Shown: positions 1-11,199 of the stretch, in pieces
Layout: each line of letters starts with the position of its first letter
How positions within the stretch are numbered: the stretch's first letter is position 1
Assembly: GCA_022496805.1 (NCBI GenBank)
Contig: CM040104.1
Coordinates: forward strand, 5,059,650-5,123,649
DNA from: Pohlia nutans
Lineage: Eukaryota > Streptophyta > Bryopsida > Bryales > Mniaceae
Length of the DNA stretch: 64,000 nucleotides
Direction: 5' to 3'
Translations under genes and position numbers: made by a program
The notes under the pieces: model-generated
What the model was told of the DNA's origin: nothing
Databases searched by the model: none
What the model saw: only the letters and a program-made list of their open reading frames with translations

Positions 1-539
1 TGATCACGTTAACTGATGATTTGTTGATTCAGAAGAATATACAATGTCCAGCAATAACGGGATTTACAGTGCCCGCCGTCGCTTGGTATTGGACCAGATA
101 TTCCTGTTGACCAGATATTGACCAGATATCATCAGTTATTGACCAGCACATGTTATGGAAGTGTCAAGATCTGGGCTATTACGGACAGAATTGGGGATTT
201 GGGTTATACTGTCTGCAACTGGAGTATTTTGTTTCATTTTGGGCCAGTTCACACTATGGCCGTTTGGTTGAGTGGACCTCGGACAACAACTTACACAGTT
301 TATAGTTGGTCATGAGGACAACGTAGAAGTTTATGTGTAGGATAATCCCCTGGAGCAAGGGACTTCATTCGAATAAGCTTTCACCATGAGGGTGTAGCCC
401 AAATGGTGAAAGTTTGTTTTGGTGAAGCCTCGTGCTCTAAGGGCTTAATATCCGGCGTAAAGAATGATAAAAATTTCTTTCTAGGTTTCACTAGCCTTTG
501 AAGTGGGCTACTACTTTTCAATGTAGTAAATATAATTGT

Positions 540-680
540 AACACACATTTCGTTAAAACTGGATTACCAGACTAGAAAAAGTAATGGGGAGTGTTGCCCT
601 TCTCAATAGATATATGTCCCCAATTTTTCTACAAAACTTACTCTCGTATTCCATGGTCCAATTTTAACGAAATGTGTGTT
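540..680. mobile_element. 141 bp MITE, TTGT target duplication
   Basis: Terminal inverted repeats of 24 bp start AACACACATTTCGTTAAAA and match at 23 of 24 positions. TTGT flanks both ends (536-539 and 681-684). Copy 2 of the segmental duplication has a single TTGT at the matching point near 48263 and no insert, which is an empty site. The superfamily is not clear; a 4 bp duplication fits only a few groups. Confidence 0.8.
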
Positions 681-777
681 TTGTGGTCACTAGGTACTTT
701 TGATAACTATTGTTGTCACAATGATTAGGGGGCAAAGTGGCAAACACAATAAAGTGTATCACAAAAGTGGGATGCTC

Positions 778-1031
778 GGGGGAGTCAATTCCAAATAATT
801 ACATTCAGCGTACAAACAAATATAGGGTGCAAATAAATCTTTGAAGGTAATTTTTATAAGTGAATTACATTATTATAGGATGCTCAAAATTGATTACGAG
901 AATAAAAATGAGAACATTCTTGAATATTTACTAATTATTGTAATAATTACTTTTATTTTTTAAGATACTTTTAAATATCCTCTTATCCCAGGTGGTACCT
1001 CAAAAAATACATAGAGTCACTTCCCCGAGGT
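778..1031. mobile_element. ~250 bp AT-rich insertion with short inverted ends
   Basis: The insertion is absent from copy 2, where the flanks meet near 48352. The ends are roughly inverted (CGGGGGAGTCAATT and the complement of AGTCACTTCCCCG). The flanks end in GATGCTC and GAGTTGCTC, which could be an imperfect target duplication of about 9 bp, as in Mutator-like elements. It has no coding capacity. Confidence 0.55.
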
Positions 1032-1411
1032 GAGTTGCTCAAATTGGAAAATGACCCACGCCTACAAAAACATCAAAAGTGAAGTGATCTTTGATTAGCT
1101 CTTTCTCACTAAAACGAGAGTGAATTCACATATTAATGGTTTGTATAGTGTTTAGTGTCTTCTGTAATGATGAAAGGTAGTACTACTTGATGACTCCCCT
1201 CAAGTTTTTGTTACACAATTTCAAAAAAATATGGTTGAAAAGGTTTAATTAGTTTATTTTTCAAACTTATTTTTGAGCACTTTTTTTTAATGATTTTATA
1301 AATTTATTTATTAAAGTTTTCATGAACTTAGATTTTAAAGTACATTGCATAAAAAATTTAATATTTTTGATGGTTTGAATTTTGACATTCACATTAAAAT
1401 TTCTATTTTAA

Positions 1412-1947
1412 CCCTTTGAGGTCCAAATGATGTACCAATTTCAAATGTGTTAAAACGTTGGATGAATAACAAAAATGGAGTTGATATACAATGAAAAGTT
1501 AAAAATGTCAATAAGTAGATCACATTTGTACAATTGGATTTATCATATTTTTGGTTAATGCTTTTCAATTACTTTTTCAAGGCATTCTTCTGAAATTCAA
1601 TTAAAATCCCAAAATGAACAATTCTTTATTAAAAATTTTTGTAATGAATTTGGAATAATATGCACTATGAGATGGTATAATTTCCATTATTTGATTCTAC
1701 TTATTTTGGAAAATCATTTTGAAGATCTCACTTTTTGTACTAAGAATGAAACTCAACATAAACCAATTTTGTTATTTTACAAAAATTCACAATGTCTTAT
1801 TTTGAAGATCCATACTATACAAATGATATTGAACTAGCACAAGAACTAAGAAAGTTTTGGATGGATGAAAAATTGAGCTGGATGTAGTTAAAAAAAGGCT
1901 TACAATCTGTTCATCTTCCATTATATGAACGCACACGCGTCAAAGGG
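1412..1947. mobile_element. 536 bp piggyBac-like element at TTAA
   Basis: The element starts CCCTTTGAGG straight after TTAA (1408-1411) and ends CGTCAAAGGG before TTGA (1948-1951), a one-base change from TTAA. Copy 2 of the duplication has one uninterrupted TTAA at 48860-48863 with the same flanks, so the insertion point and 4 bp target are directly visible. TTAA targets and CCC-starting ends are the hallmark of piggyBac elements. Related internal sequence occurs near 12105-12515 and, inverted, near 61535-61610. It encodes nothing and must rely on a transposase supplied elsewhere. Confidence 0.8.
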
Positions 1948-2733
1948 TTGAAAGGTAAAATAATTTTGAATCCGTATTTAAGGATTTGAATAGTTGAACT
2001 GACCTGCAACTCATCTGTTTACACTTGGTTGGCCTTCAATTACCAATGACTTGGCTAAATGTCTATGACCATTCATGTTTAAATAGAAATGAGATTGTCT
2101 ATAGTAATTTACAACCTCCCACTTTGAAACTGCATGATAAATTCATAGTGACAAAAACTTGGTGTTATTTAACATTAAAATGGTCTACACTGATCTCCCA
2201 AAAATCACTCTTACATGTGTTAAAATGCTTAAGGAGGCACATAAAGTATCCTCAACCTTAATATCGATGAAAGAACAGTGGATAGCTTAATACCTGTTCT
2301 ACTAACAACACATCTGCTTTCGTGACAACTTTGCTACGGAGGAATACAGGGATTTCACTCATGGCTTCTACAAGCGCTCTTGCTAGCATTCATTTGGGTT
2401 TTAGATGTCGTCCGCCCCTGTTCTTGCTCTCAGTGCATTAGCATTTCAATGTGAAAAGAAAGCAGCGGACTGAATTGGCACTCTTGAGCAGCAATTTTTC
2501 TCGATGTGTAAAATGGCACAACATTTGCAATCCAGAGTTGAAAACCATGAAACACGGATCGAGTCGGTGTTGCAAGATTGGGGGGAATGGGAATCATCGC
2601 GTGCTTGCCGAATGGTACACACGGCAGCCTGGTAGGTTCCTAATGCAACTTCAAAAAAAAGACCACCAGCTATAGTTGCTCCTCTCACTGCTTGACCGCT
2701 GCAGGAAACCTACAACAGATTCAAACCACATTC

Positions 2734-2750
2734 AAACCCTAAACCCTAAA
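2734..2750. repeat. Plant telomere-type motif (AAACCCT, about 2.4 units)
   Basis: AAACCCTAAACCCTAAA is present. Motifs this short act as telo-boxes in plant promoters or are telomere-repair scars; no adjacent gene tells which applies here. The DNA from about 2000 to 3570 otherwise shows no gene I can support. Confidence 0.6.
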
Positions 2751-3574
2751 TCCTCATAACAACAAGAAGACTTTAGGAATTCCCAAAAACCGAGAGCAGG
2801 CTGACCTAATTTGCGTCAGAGTAGTGCGTGCCATGCCCATCAATCCCAACGTGGTGGCTCCAAGCACCGTGCCACCGACGAATCCATTCGTGGCTTTCGC
2901 CAAGTGCGATTGTCCGCGAAACTGCTCGTCCATCTCACCGGGCTCTCAGAATCTTTATCACCCTCAAAAACTCACTTCAATCCAAATATTCTGCAATGGA
3001 GCTCACTGACTGCGCTGTTTGAATCTGCGAACACAGTTTCGAAATTGAGACCGTAGAGCTCATCTAGCAATTGAAAAGCAGAAAAACCTCCACCAAATTT
3101 GCATCGACAACAGAGACAACAATGGCATGCTCAAATGCTGTGCAGCAATTGCCGCATGATTTGAGCTAATTGCTGTCTGAGAATTTGGTCACGAGTTCAA
3201 TTTCTACCGTGGATCGGGCAATCTTATGACCGTGGTTGAATGACCTACTCTCGTGCTCAGCTTTCACATGATTCCTTGGGCATCAACTCTTCCTTATTTC
3301 TCATGTAGAATGATTTGCCTTCAGTGGAAAAGTGTCTCAATACGGCAGTTGTCATAAGCAGGAAAAATAAAAAATAGAAAATTTATTATGGACTTAAACT
3401 CCACAACTGAATCTTTAGTCCAGATAACAAACATGTGTCATAAAGCGAAAATCAAATGAGTACTTAATGAGTGGAAAACACATATAATTTTCACACAAAA
3501 AGCAAAACAAACAAGCACAAAGTCCTTGGAATGAAATCCCCCTATTGTCTTGAAATAGTCTCGGCTGCCGATTC

Positions 3575-3682
3575 TATCAACATCATACCAGAGGATTCAT
3601 TTCTAAACAAGGACCATGAATCACCTTTTATCAACATCATACAAGAGGATTCATTTCTAAACAAGGACCATGAATCACCTTT
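3575..3682. repeat. 54 bp tandem repeat, two copies
   Basis: Two near-identical 54 bp units start at 3575 and 3629 and differ by a single base in the compared core. The length is a multiple of three and the frame stays open on both strands, but there is no supporting gene around it, so this is recorded only as a recent tandem duplication. Confidence 0.8.
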
Positions 3683-3929
3683 CACACTGCCAACATAAAT
3701 TAAAACAGTTCCTACTCTCTGTACATGACAATATTCATTATTTGAAGACAATGACTATGAAGCTTGAATTCATTCCAAAAAAACAAATCAGAAAATCCAA
3801 TGTTTGCCATAAACACAAACTTTTGGTAATTTGGTGAGTATTGGAGCTTCATCTAGTACCTATGTTGCGTTTAGATTAAGCAATGGTAGAGCACAATGAT
3901 ATTAAGTATTAAGAAAATCTAAACAAAAT

Positions 3930-4515
3930 TTACTTCAAATGCTCGGGCGGTATGATCATCAGATCCAGAGACTATGATAGATCCATCACTTGACAAAGCT
4001 AGACCCTGAATTTTGTCAGTATGACCTTGGAGCACACGCTCACAACGTCCTGTCCTATATATGGTCCCACAGGCGCACCTTTCCATCTGAAGAGCCTGAA
4101 CAAATGAGTTGTGACGTAGGACACCATTGAAGTTGTAGCACCTCATGCTTGTGCTCACAAATGTTGCGAATTGTGGAAGTTTGCACATCCCACACAGTTT
4201 GTATGTCCCTGCAGCTTGTGGTGAGCCTCTCCATCTCCGACTTGCCATAGATACACAAGCTCATCCTCACCTCCTGTTGCCACCAGCCTTGAACTCGTTA
4301 TGGGACTACAAGTCACAGAGTGAACAGGCCCTAATTGATGGCCCAGAAAACAATGAATCGAATCATTCATCAATCTCGTCAGTAAATGTTGCATCACAAT
4401 CTTGTACTCCTGATTGATCTTCGTCATCAAATTCATCTGCATCTAGCAACTCCTCTTCATCAAGATCAATCACTTTTATGATGTCATCATCACTGTGCAA
4501 GTCGTTCCCAACCAT
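3930..4515 (-). pseudogene. Broken WD40-repeat gene, AAMP-like
   Basis: Reading on the minus strand from an ATG at 4515, an acidic N-terminus (DDDIIKVIDLDEEELLDADE) runs into a stop. WD40 repeats follow in shifted frames: one with LVATGGEDELVYLWQVG, one with LICSGSSDGKVRLWDH, and a last with GHTDKIQGLALSSDGS and a near-WD end. The acidic head followed by a LVATGGxDD repeat resembles angio-associated migratory cell protein (AAMP), a WD40 propeller protein; this is recognition from memory. Several frameshifts, missing repeats and no clear introns suggest a retrocopied or otherwise truncated pseudogene. Part of it recurs at 54320-54550. Confidence 0.7.
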
Positions 4516-6392
4516 GTTGCTGCACTATGGACATAAAAATTAGAAAAGCTTGAAGTTGGTGAGATTAGGTTTTGTGACAAACAAAAAGAACACAATTGTT
4601 AATATATAGCACAAACGACTTTACTTTTACTTTTAGCGTTCTATTTTCCCTAAAGTGATAGTCCTATATATATATAGTTTCTTTTACATAAATTCACTAG
4701 AAGAGAAGCGAGACTTGTGCACTCAGCCTCGAGTGTGTGAATCTGTCCAGAGTTCACTCTATTGGCCAAAACAGTGTTTGAGTGCACGTTTGTGTGAACT
4801 TCGCTACTCAGGTTCCAAGATTTTTAATTTCAATTGTGGTTTCATCTTTGTCCGACAGTTATTTCATATACGTTGGATTTCTGGCCGGTGTAATTTTTCC
4901 GGTTGCAGTTTCTTTACTTACGAATTGAAGATCTTTTGAAGCTAAGTGTGTTTTCTGCACGCTGCCTTCGAAGCGTTTCTACGTTTCTAATTTTAGAAAC
5001 GCTTGCTAGCAGGGTTGACGCAATCTACGGTGAGGAACTCAACCCCCTTTTACTCCTTCCTTTCTTTTTTGGTCTTGATTATCGTTAGTACGTTAAAAAT
5101 TTACTGCACGTACCCTTTCCGTTTTCTTTTCTGAATATAGTTTGTGTTAGTTTAAATGTTATTCCTCACTGGCGCTCAGTTGTAACATCGTCGATTACAT
5201 GTAGCCATTATGCCGGTGCTTTTTGTGATTTGTCTCTGAGTAGTTTGTGGAATGTTTTGTGTGCAGCCTTCATCTGTGTTTGGTGCATTTGGATCAACCC
5301 CTGCTGGACATATTCCAAGTGCGTTCAGCTTTCCAAGCTTGCAAACTCCACAACAAGGTGAGTGGGGGATTGCTTTCACTTTTGTTATTTGTACAATAAT
5401 CTTTAGAGCTCAATCCCCTTTTACTCCTTCCTTTCTAACAGTGTTGTTAAATTGTTTCCTCATTGTGTTACAGAGGAACAACAAAATGATTGTGGAAGTA
5501 GGGAAGGTGTATTTTGTGAGCATGAAGTATCCCACTCCTGTGAATGATCCGTCACCAGTAAAGCCGCAACCTCCCCCTTCATCCCATGGTTGGTATACTG
5601 TGAATGCGGATTCTTCTACAAGAATCAAAAAAGGATATGGACATGTTGGCTTGCTGCTGCATTACGACGATGTTTCAAAACTTGGAGTGATATTCCTAGG
5701 TACGAGAAATCCTCAGCAAGTGCATCGCTTCGTGCCGTGGTATGGGACGGACAGAAAGGCATTCCAACCGTTGGCGCCATTGGAACCGGATCCTCTTGAG
5801 GCATTTTCTGATTGGTTTGGCTACCTAAACTTTAGCCACGCAATTTTTGTCAAAGTTATTGGCATCACTACAAGAAAACCAGCCCAATGTGACCGGATGT
5901 GACTAAGCGCATATGACTATGTAGTCACCTCAGTCATTGGTTTAGTCTAAAATCAGTCCTAAGAGGGTCCAGTCATGGACTAGTCATATAAGTAGTCATA
6001 TTTTTGAGGACCTGTGTGGGAACGTCTACGGGAACGGGACATATGTTCTCCTGCCCGGTTCCCAGAGTCATGCTCTGAGTGCTTACTATGTGTAGTCATA
6101 CTAATGTAGTCGGATTGTATGAATATATGGTTTATGTATGTCTTAGTGTAGTAATAGAGTTGGTTTGGGTGACTACATGCAGTCATGTAGTAAATAACCT
6201 GACTAATAGTAGTCATATATTTCAATCAGATGATTTTGAAGTCCTCTACTCGTTGGCTCACTGGGTGAGTGCTGTAAAATAGGAGTAGGTCCATAATCTT
6301 CACTTACATAAAAGCTTGTCTATTCAACACTACCATGTCTGCGCGCAAACATTATAGGATGTCATTTTAGGGCACCATTCTAGAAACACTAC

Positions 6393-7270
6393 TAAATACA
6401 CCTTCAAAAATTAGTAAGTAATTGGGTTGGGCGTCCAAAAATCATGATTCCACTTGCTCTATCTTTCCACTTGCTTTCCAGATGCACGAAATTGCCTTGT
6501 ATGCTTAACTTTGCTACAGATTTCCCATGCTCACAAAGAAGCCGTTATTGATCACCTTCCCATACTTTTTTGAGATGTCAAAGTGATTGCAAAATAACGT
6601 AGTCATGTGGACAGTTTTCTTTACTGGAATTAGTAATGACTGCGAAATAACATAGTCATCGACACAGTTTCCTTTACTTATATTGGTAATGAATTGCATT
6701 TTAGTAACACCTATAAATACAACTTCAAAAATTAGTAACTAATTGCAAGAGAGTCCAAAAATCATGATTAGCACTTGCTCTATCTTTCCACTTACTTTCT
6801 AGATGCACGAAAATGCCTTGTATGCTTAACTTTGCTTTAGATTTCCCAGGCTGACACATTGGGCTATAATTGATCACCTTCCCATATTTTTTGGAGACGT
6901 CAAAGTGATTGCAAAGTAACGTAGTCATGTGGACAGTTTTCTTTACTTAAATTAGTAATGAATGCAAAATAACATAGTCATCTAGACAGTTTCCTTTACT
7001 TATACTAGTAATGAATTGCATTTTAGCAACACCTATAAATACAACTTCAAACAATTACTAACTAATTGCAAGAGAGTCCAAAAATTGGTTTCCCATGTTG
7101 ACAAATGAGCTATTACTGATCACCTTTCTGTACTTTTTTGAGATGTCAAAGTGATTGCAAAATACTGTAGTCATGTGCATAGTTTTCTTTACTTATATTG
7201 GTAATGATTGCAAAATTACATAGTCAACTGGACAATTTTCTTTACTTATATTGGTAATGAACTGCCTTTG
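6393..7270. repeat. ~321 bp tandem repeat inside the CACTA element
   Basis: Three units start at 6393, 6714 and 7036 (spacing 321 and 322 bp); each begins TAAATACA/TAAATACAACTTC and contains AAGTGATTGCAAA and GTAGTCATGTG. The third has an internal deletion removing the segment with the ATCATGATT and ATGCACGAAA blocks. It is non-coding. Each unit carries TAGTCAT motifs, so the array may multiply transposase-binding sites. Confidence 0.8.
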
Positions 7271-8176
7271 TCCATACAACTCGAATTTGTTAACTGTGCA
7301 ATCTCTGTGACTACTCCTTTGCTGTACCAAAATTCTACAGATAGTAGTTGGGCTCCTACAGTCCTACTGTGGTGACTCATCATTGTAAGTCTAGCCTGGC
7401 CTCTTTTAAGTCTAGCCTGGCCTTCAAAGTGTCACGGACTCCCCAAATTGTTTTCATCACGTTCTCACAAATGTTTTTTTCACATTGCATGGGATCCAAA
7501 ACATGTCTAATGAGGAGGTCCTGCCAGAAATCCCAACATAGCATTCCAGCGTCAGATTTGCTCACTATTGACAAAGAATCTTAAGCATTCATTGAGAAGA
7601 TATAGGTCCATATTCATTTTTCTCCCTACATGCAGTGATGGATTTCAGAAATTGCACTATTCACAGTCAACCTTCTTATCAAGCAGGTTACTAGATTCAG
7701 TCAACAATTCTGAAAGTAGTTACTGGAACCAGTGAATGCGCTTAGTACCTGCCAATACGGAAGCAGGTACAGAGCTGAGAGCCGCTTCACTCCGGTCCGG
7801 TGAATGGGGTCGCCTTCTCCTCCACCTCTTCTTCCCTGTGACTCTTGCAGGAAGGATACTCTCTCTTGTGCATAGCCCATGATGTCGCATCCTGTTAGAA
7901 TTGGAGGGGGCGGCCGGTACTCCTGTTGACCATCGAATGCTTGCTTGAGTCTACGATAGGGATGTCATCTACTGAGATACCGGCGGTAACCTACATATAC
8001 ATTCTTTCCTAAAGCCTTAGATCGCCGAGTTGTAACATCTGGCCCACACTCCGTACAAGCTCTATACTCTTTTGTGACTTGGCCAGATGTTAGTCCGTAC
8101 GCAGGGAAGTCGTGCATGCACCAAAGAAGTAGAGCCCGCAATTTAAAATGCTGTCTAGGGGGCTCTTCAGACACAT

Positions 8177-8731
8177 CTATTTGTGAGTTACATTCATTCG
8201 TGAAGGTTCGTCAAGATGGAGCGCCGTAGAGGTTGGAGTATCATTCATCCGTGAAGGCCTTAGGGTTAGGGCCTTAGGGTTAGGGTGAGCCGCCTCTTTG
8301 GCGGCTCCTTCTTTTGTATTTAAGAGCTGGGCCTCCTTCTCTCTAATCTTGATCCCCTCTTCCATTGTGTTTGTATTTGCTTTGTACTCAAGTATAGTGT
8401 GGTGTATTTTGCTCATTTCCATGGAATGCCTCTCAGTCTTTTTCCCATCAGTCACTCCATTCTTGTCTATATTAGCTGAGATTTTTAGGGTGAGTAGCTT
8501 GTAAATAGAGCTTTCCATCGGTATATGGCATGTCCAATTCCAAGTTGTAGGGAGTGAGATACACACCCCCAAAGTTAGGGGTGTTGCAAGGTTTCCCCCG
8601 CCGGCAGTAGAAAAAAGAGCCCCAATTCTTTCGCAATCAGTCCTAGGTCTTGAATCCTGTGCTGTTGAGATTTTGAGGGTAGATGCAAAATGAAGTTGGC
8701 TTTTCAAAAAGCCAAGGCACGCCCAATTCAA
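8177..8731 (-). other. 184-codon open frame in the CACTA element, unrecognised
   Basis: The frame is open with a charged, probably helical middle part (KIHHTILEYKANTNTMEEG) and repeats the segment EPSRMN/RPSRMND near its end. It could be the remains of a TNPA-like product or of captured host sequence. The 3' part overlaps two CTTAGGGTTAGGG blocks (about 8259-8286). No homology is recognised, and expression is not supported. Confidence 0.25.
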
Positions 8732-9264
8732 GCTAGGATAAAGAAATGGCGACCCGAAAACCGGAAGGGGCTCAAAGGGAGTCCGGCGGGAGGTTTTCTT
8801 CTTCTTCTCTTCCTTGTTCCCTATCTTCTTCTTGTCTTCTCTTCTCTCTTCTTCTTCTCTTCATGTGATCTTGTTCCCTTGATCTCCTTGTGATCAAAGG
8901 CCACCTCCATGGTGGTTTTTGAGCTCACAGTGCCATGAGCCACTTCCTGGAATGTTGTGCCTTAGTTCTTTAGAAATTCATTATGCCAAGTTCGTGACTG
9001 TTTGTAGTCATTCATATGGAACGAGTGACCAGGCTTGACTAGATTCAGTCATGAAGTTAGAATACGTGACTGATATTAGTAATGACATTAGAATATATGA
9101 CTTCTCACAGTCATAGAATTTGAATAAGTGCCATGAGCCTTGGAGAAGTACATCTTTGTAGATCAAAGCAGCAATTTAGTCCCAACTGATCCTTGTTTTG
9201 TGTTTTTTTTAATATTATAGGTTGTACAAGAAGGTGAGGACCCGGAGTTCAAGAGGGTGACCCT

Positions 9265-9540
9265 GTGAGACTCAAGGGACTTGAAGAAGGGGAGGAGGAT
9301 AAAGTTGTGGCACTCGGGAAAGTGCAGAATGTAGCTGGGGCTTCTCTACAAGGGAAAACCATAATTGCAGGAACCGTGTCTGTAGAAGTGCAGAAAAGCC
9401 TAGGTGACGACTACAGTTTGTTTGCACCCGTAGATCTAGATGATCCACCCGTGACCTTGGTAGGACAAGGAGTAGGGCACTTTGTACTGTGGCCCACAGA
9501 GTTCATGGACATTGATCTGTTCTTCTCCCAAGCAGTTTAG
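9265..9540 (+). pseudogene. DUF8039-like fragment of a CACTA-encoded protein
   Basis: The 91-codon frame contains VALGKVQNVAG, a V.VEV segment and VGHFVLWPTEFM. That pattern (glycine/valine-rich strand, then a G.FV.WP motif before a short hydrophobic tail) is what I know from the domain in plant CACTA-associated proteins filed as DUF8039; the name is from memory. A splice-acceptor-like TATTATAG precedes it at about 9221. Only this terminal piece survives, so the element probably depends on a helper. Confidence 0.45.
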
Positions 9541-9829
9541 ACTCATCGAGTTCCAGTTGCAGTGCATCCTGTTTCAGCACCGAATTTTCTCTTTCAATGA
9601 AATGTGTGAAAATCATTTGCATGACCTGACGTAGTGCTCACAACGGCACGGTTGACTTGTAATAGTCAACAGATCTCATTATCACCCTAATCTGAAACTG
9701 AAATCTATGACTATGCACCGTAAGAATGGCAGATTCGACTGCATGGCATACGTTTGCATTAGACTACGGACAGTCAAGTCCTAGTCAGATGCTTCCGATT
9801 TAATATTGAAATTTTACTCCCAGTAGTGA

Positions 9830-10360
9830 AAGAAACGAGTATACAAGGACTCCATGCAGTCATCAGATGATATGGGTGACTGTGTAGTGAAGCATATTTG
9901 ACTTTACAGCGTCGTATTATCTAACGTGTGTGTATGATGCAATACAGTCACAACCACATCACTATACGTAGTGATCAAACCATTGCTATATTATCTAATA
10001 CCTCACTATAATTAGTCATGTCCATCTCATGATTTCAGCATTGGAGACTATGTATAGTCACTTCGATGTGGCTCTACAGAGTCGTATTATCCCAAGTCTA
10101 TGTGTGACTTAATGCAGTCACCACCACAGTACTATGCGTAGTGATAAAACCGTTGATGCAGTCACTAATATCTCACTACAATTAGTCATAGCATTCAAAA
10201 GCTATTTCAGTATTCGTGACTATGGGTAGTCCAATAGATGTGACTCCAAAGAGTCCTATCCTCCCAACTCAATGTATGACGCATTTCAGTCATCATCTCA
10301 CTACTATGCGTAGTGATAAAACCAGTCATGTATTGACTCATACCTCACTAAAAATAGTCA
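9830..10360. repeat. ~171 bp subterminal tandem repeat of the CACTA element
   Basis: Three diverged units are aligned on the block CGTAGTGATAAAACC at about 9967, 10137 and 10309 (spacing 170 and 172 bp). Each unit holds several TAGTCA/TGACTA sites. Such arrays are the expected TNPA-binding region at one end of an En/Spm element. Confidence 0.75.
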
Positions 10361-11199
10361 TGCCAATCAGTCGCTATTTGCATATAGATGACTACGTGTA
10401 GTCATAAATGTATGACTATATAGAGTCATATGGTCCCAAGTCCCACTGCAGGTCCCGTTTCGAGGTCCCAAAACACTGTGGGAACGCAGCATTGGGAACA
10501 AGAAGTGTCTGATATGACCCCTAGTCACATTGTCCGAAGCGACTAAGTCGAAATGACTACAAACAGTGCTAGTCACATTTTGGTTTATGCCCTATTGTAG
10601 TCATAAAACCTAGTCACATTGGGCTGATTTTCTTGTAGTGCATGGATGATCCAGTTTTTCCTTCCATTCCCGGTATGGCCATGGTCCGGGACATGGTGGT
10701 GAATGGGGACCTTGAGAATACATATGTGCGTCCAAGTCAAATTGCATACCTCCAGTCGTTGCATGCTAACTATTGGTTGGGAAAGAGATTCTCTCAAGAT
10801 GGACTTTACCTTTCAAATTCCAACGTGGGGGACTCAGGAAGTGAAGGTGGAGGCGATGGCACAGGAAATGGGGGTGGTTCAAAAGGTGAAGGTAGAACTA
10901 ACTCAAGCAGTGGTGGTGGAGGCAACAGTTTGGACAGCGGTAGCGGCAGTACAAGTCGGAATCCCATAGATGCAAAGAGTGGTTTGACTCACTCCACCAG
11001 GGTAAAGATGGCTATGATCCAAGAACATGAAAGGTTTTTGCAATCCCAAATTATGGATGGAGAGCTTGACGTAGAGGGCTTTGGAGACCCGGTCCCTTGT
11101 TTTCTGTCGCCGCTGACAAAGAACATGCTCAAAGAGTTATCGGATGTTAAGAATGAAGACAACTTCCCATATGAACTTATGCCAATTAATTTGTAGTTA

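Larger units (their letters stand above)
1..1980. repeat. Diverged segmental duplication, copy 1
   Basis: This stretch aligns in the same orientation with 47443-48896. Shared landmarks include the repeated ACCAGATATTGACCAGATAT block near 110 (partner near 47550), the CGTTTGGTTGA block near 262 (48000) and the GAGAGTGAATTCACAT block near 1119 (48563). The copies differ by many substitutions and by insertions of 141, about 250 and 536 bp in this copy; copy 2 has its own insertions at about 47675-47995 and 48420-48560. In copy 2 the block starts about 460 bp after the stop of a Bet v 1 gene, so this block is probably the 3' flank of another Bet v 1 copy lying before the window. No gene is seen here; short reading frames look random. 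Confidence 0.85.
5866..10640. mobile_element. CACTA (En/Spm) transposon, 4775 bp, non-autonomous
   Basis: The ends are CACTACAAGAAAACCAGCCC and its inverted partner (CACTACAAGAAAATCAGCCC read inward from 10640). The target is the 3 bp CAT (5863-5865 and 10641-10643). Subterminal regions (about 5880-6280 and 9590-10630) are packed with TAGTCA/TGACTA motifs, the typical binding-site arrays of En/Spm elements. No full TNPD-type transposase is present; a DUF8039-like fragment (9265-9540) is the only recognisable coding remnant. Other content includes a 3-unit tandem repeat (6393-7270) and pyrimidine-rich runs near 8800. It sits in an exon of the flanking gene. Confidence 0.92.
5252..11196 (+). 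pseudogene. Unrecognised gene split by a CACTA insertion
   Basis: An exon-like stretch at 5252-5356 (rich in F, G, S and P; donor GTGAGT) precedes an acceptor at about 5473. An open frame with an ATG at 5486 runs to 5865. The CACTA element fills 5866-10640. The frame resumes with MDDPVFPSIPGMAM and runs to a stop at 11194-11196. Removing the element and one CAT copy rejoins the exon in frame (VKVIG then MDDPVF), about 310 residues from 5486. The C-terminal half has a Gly/Ser-rich linker followed by a charged segment. I do not recognise the family. The frame of the first exon does not fit the second without adjustment, so the true start is uncertain. A TATA-like stretch lies near 4665. Confidence 0.6.

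Noticed and set aside
2754..2933. Small minus-strand frame with a hydrophobic glycine-rich segment (GFVGGTVLGATTLGLMG)
   Set aside because: Only about 59 codons, no family recognised, no upstream promoter or exon context; may be chance.
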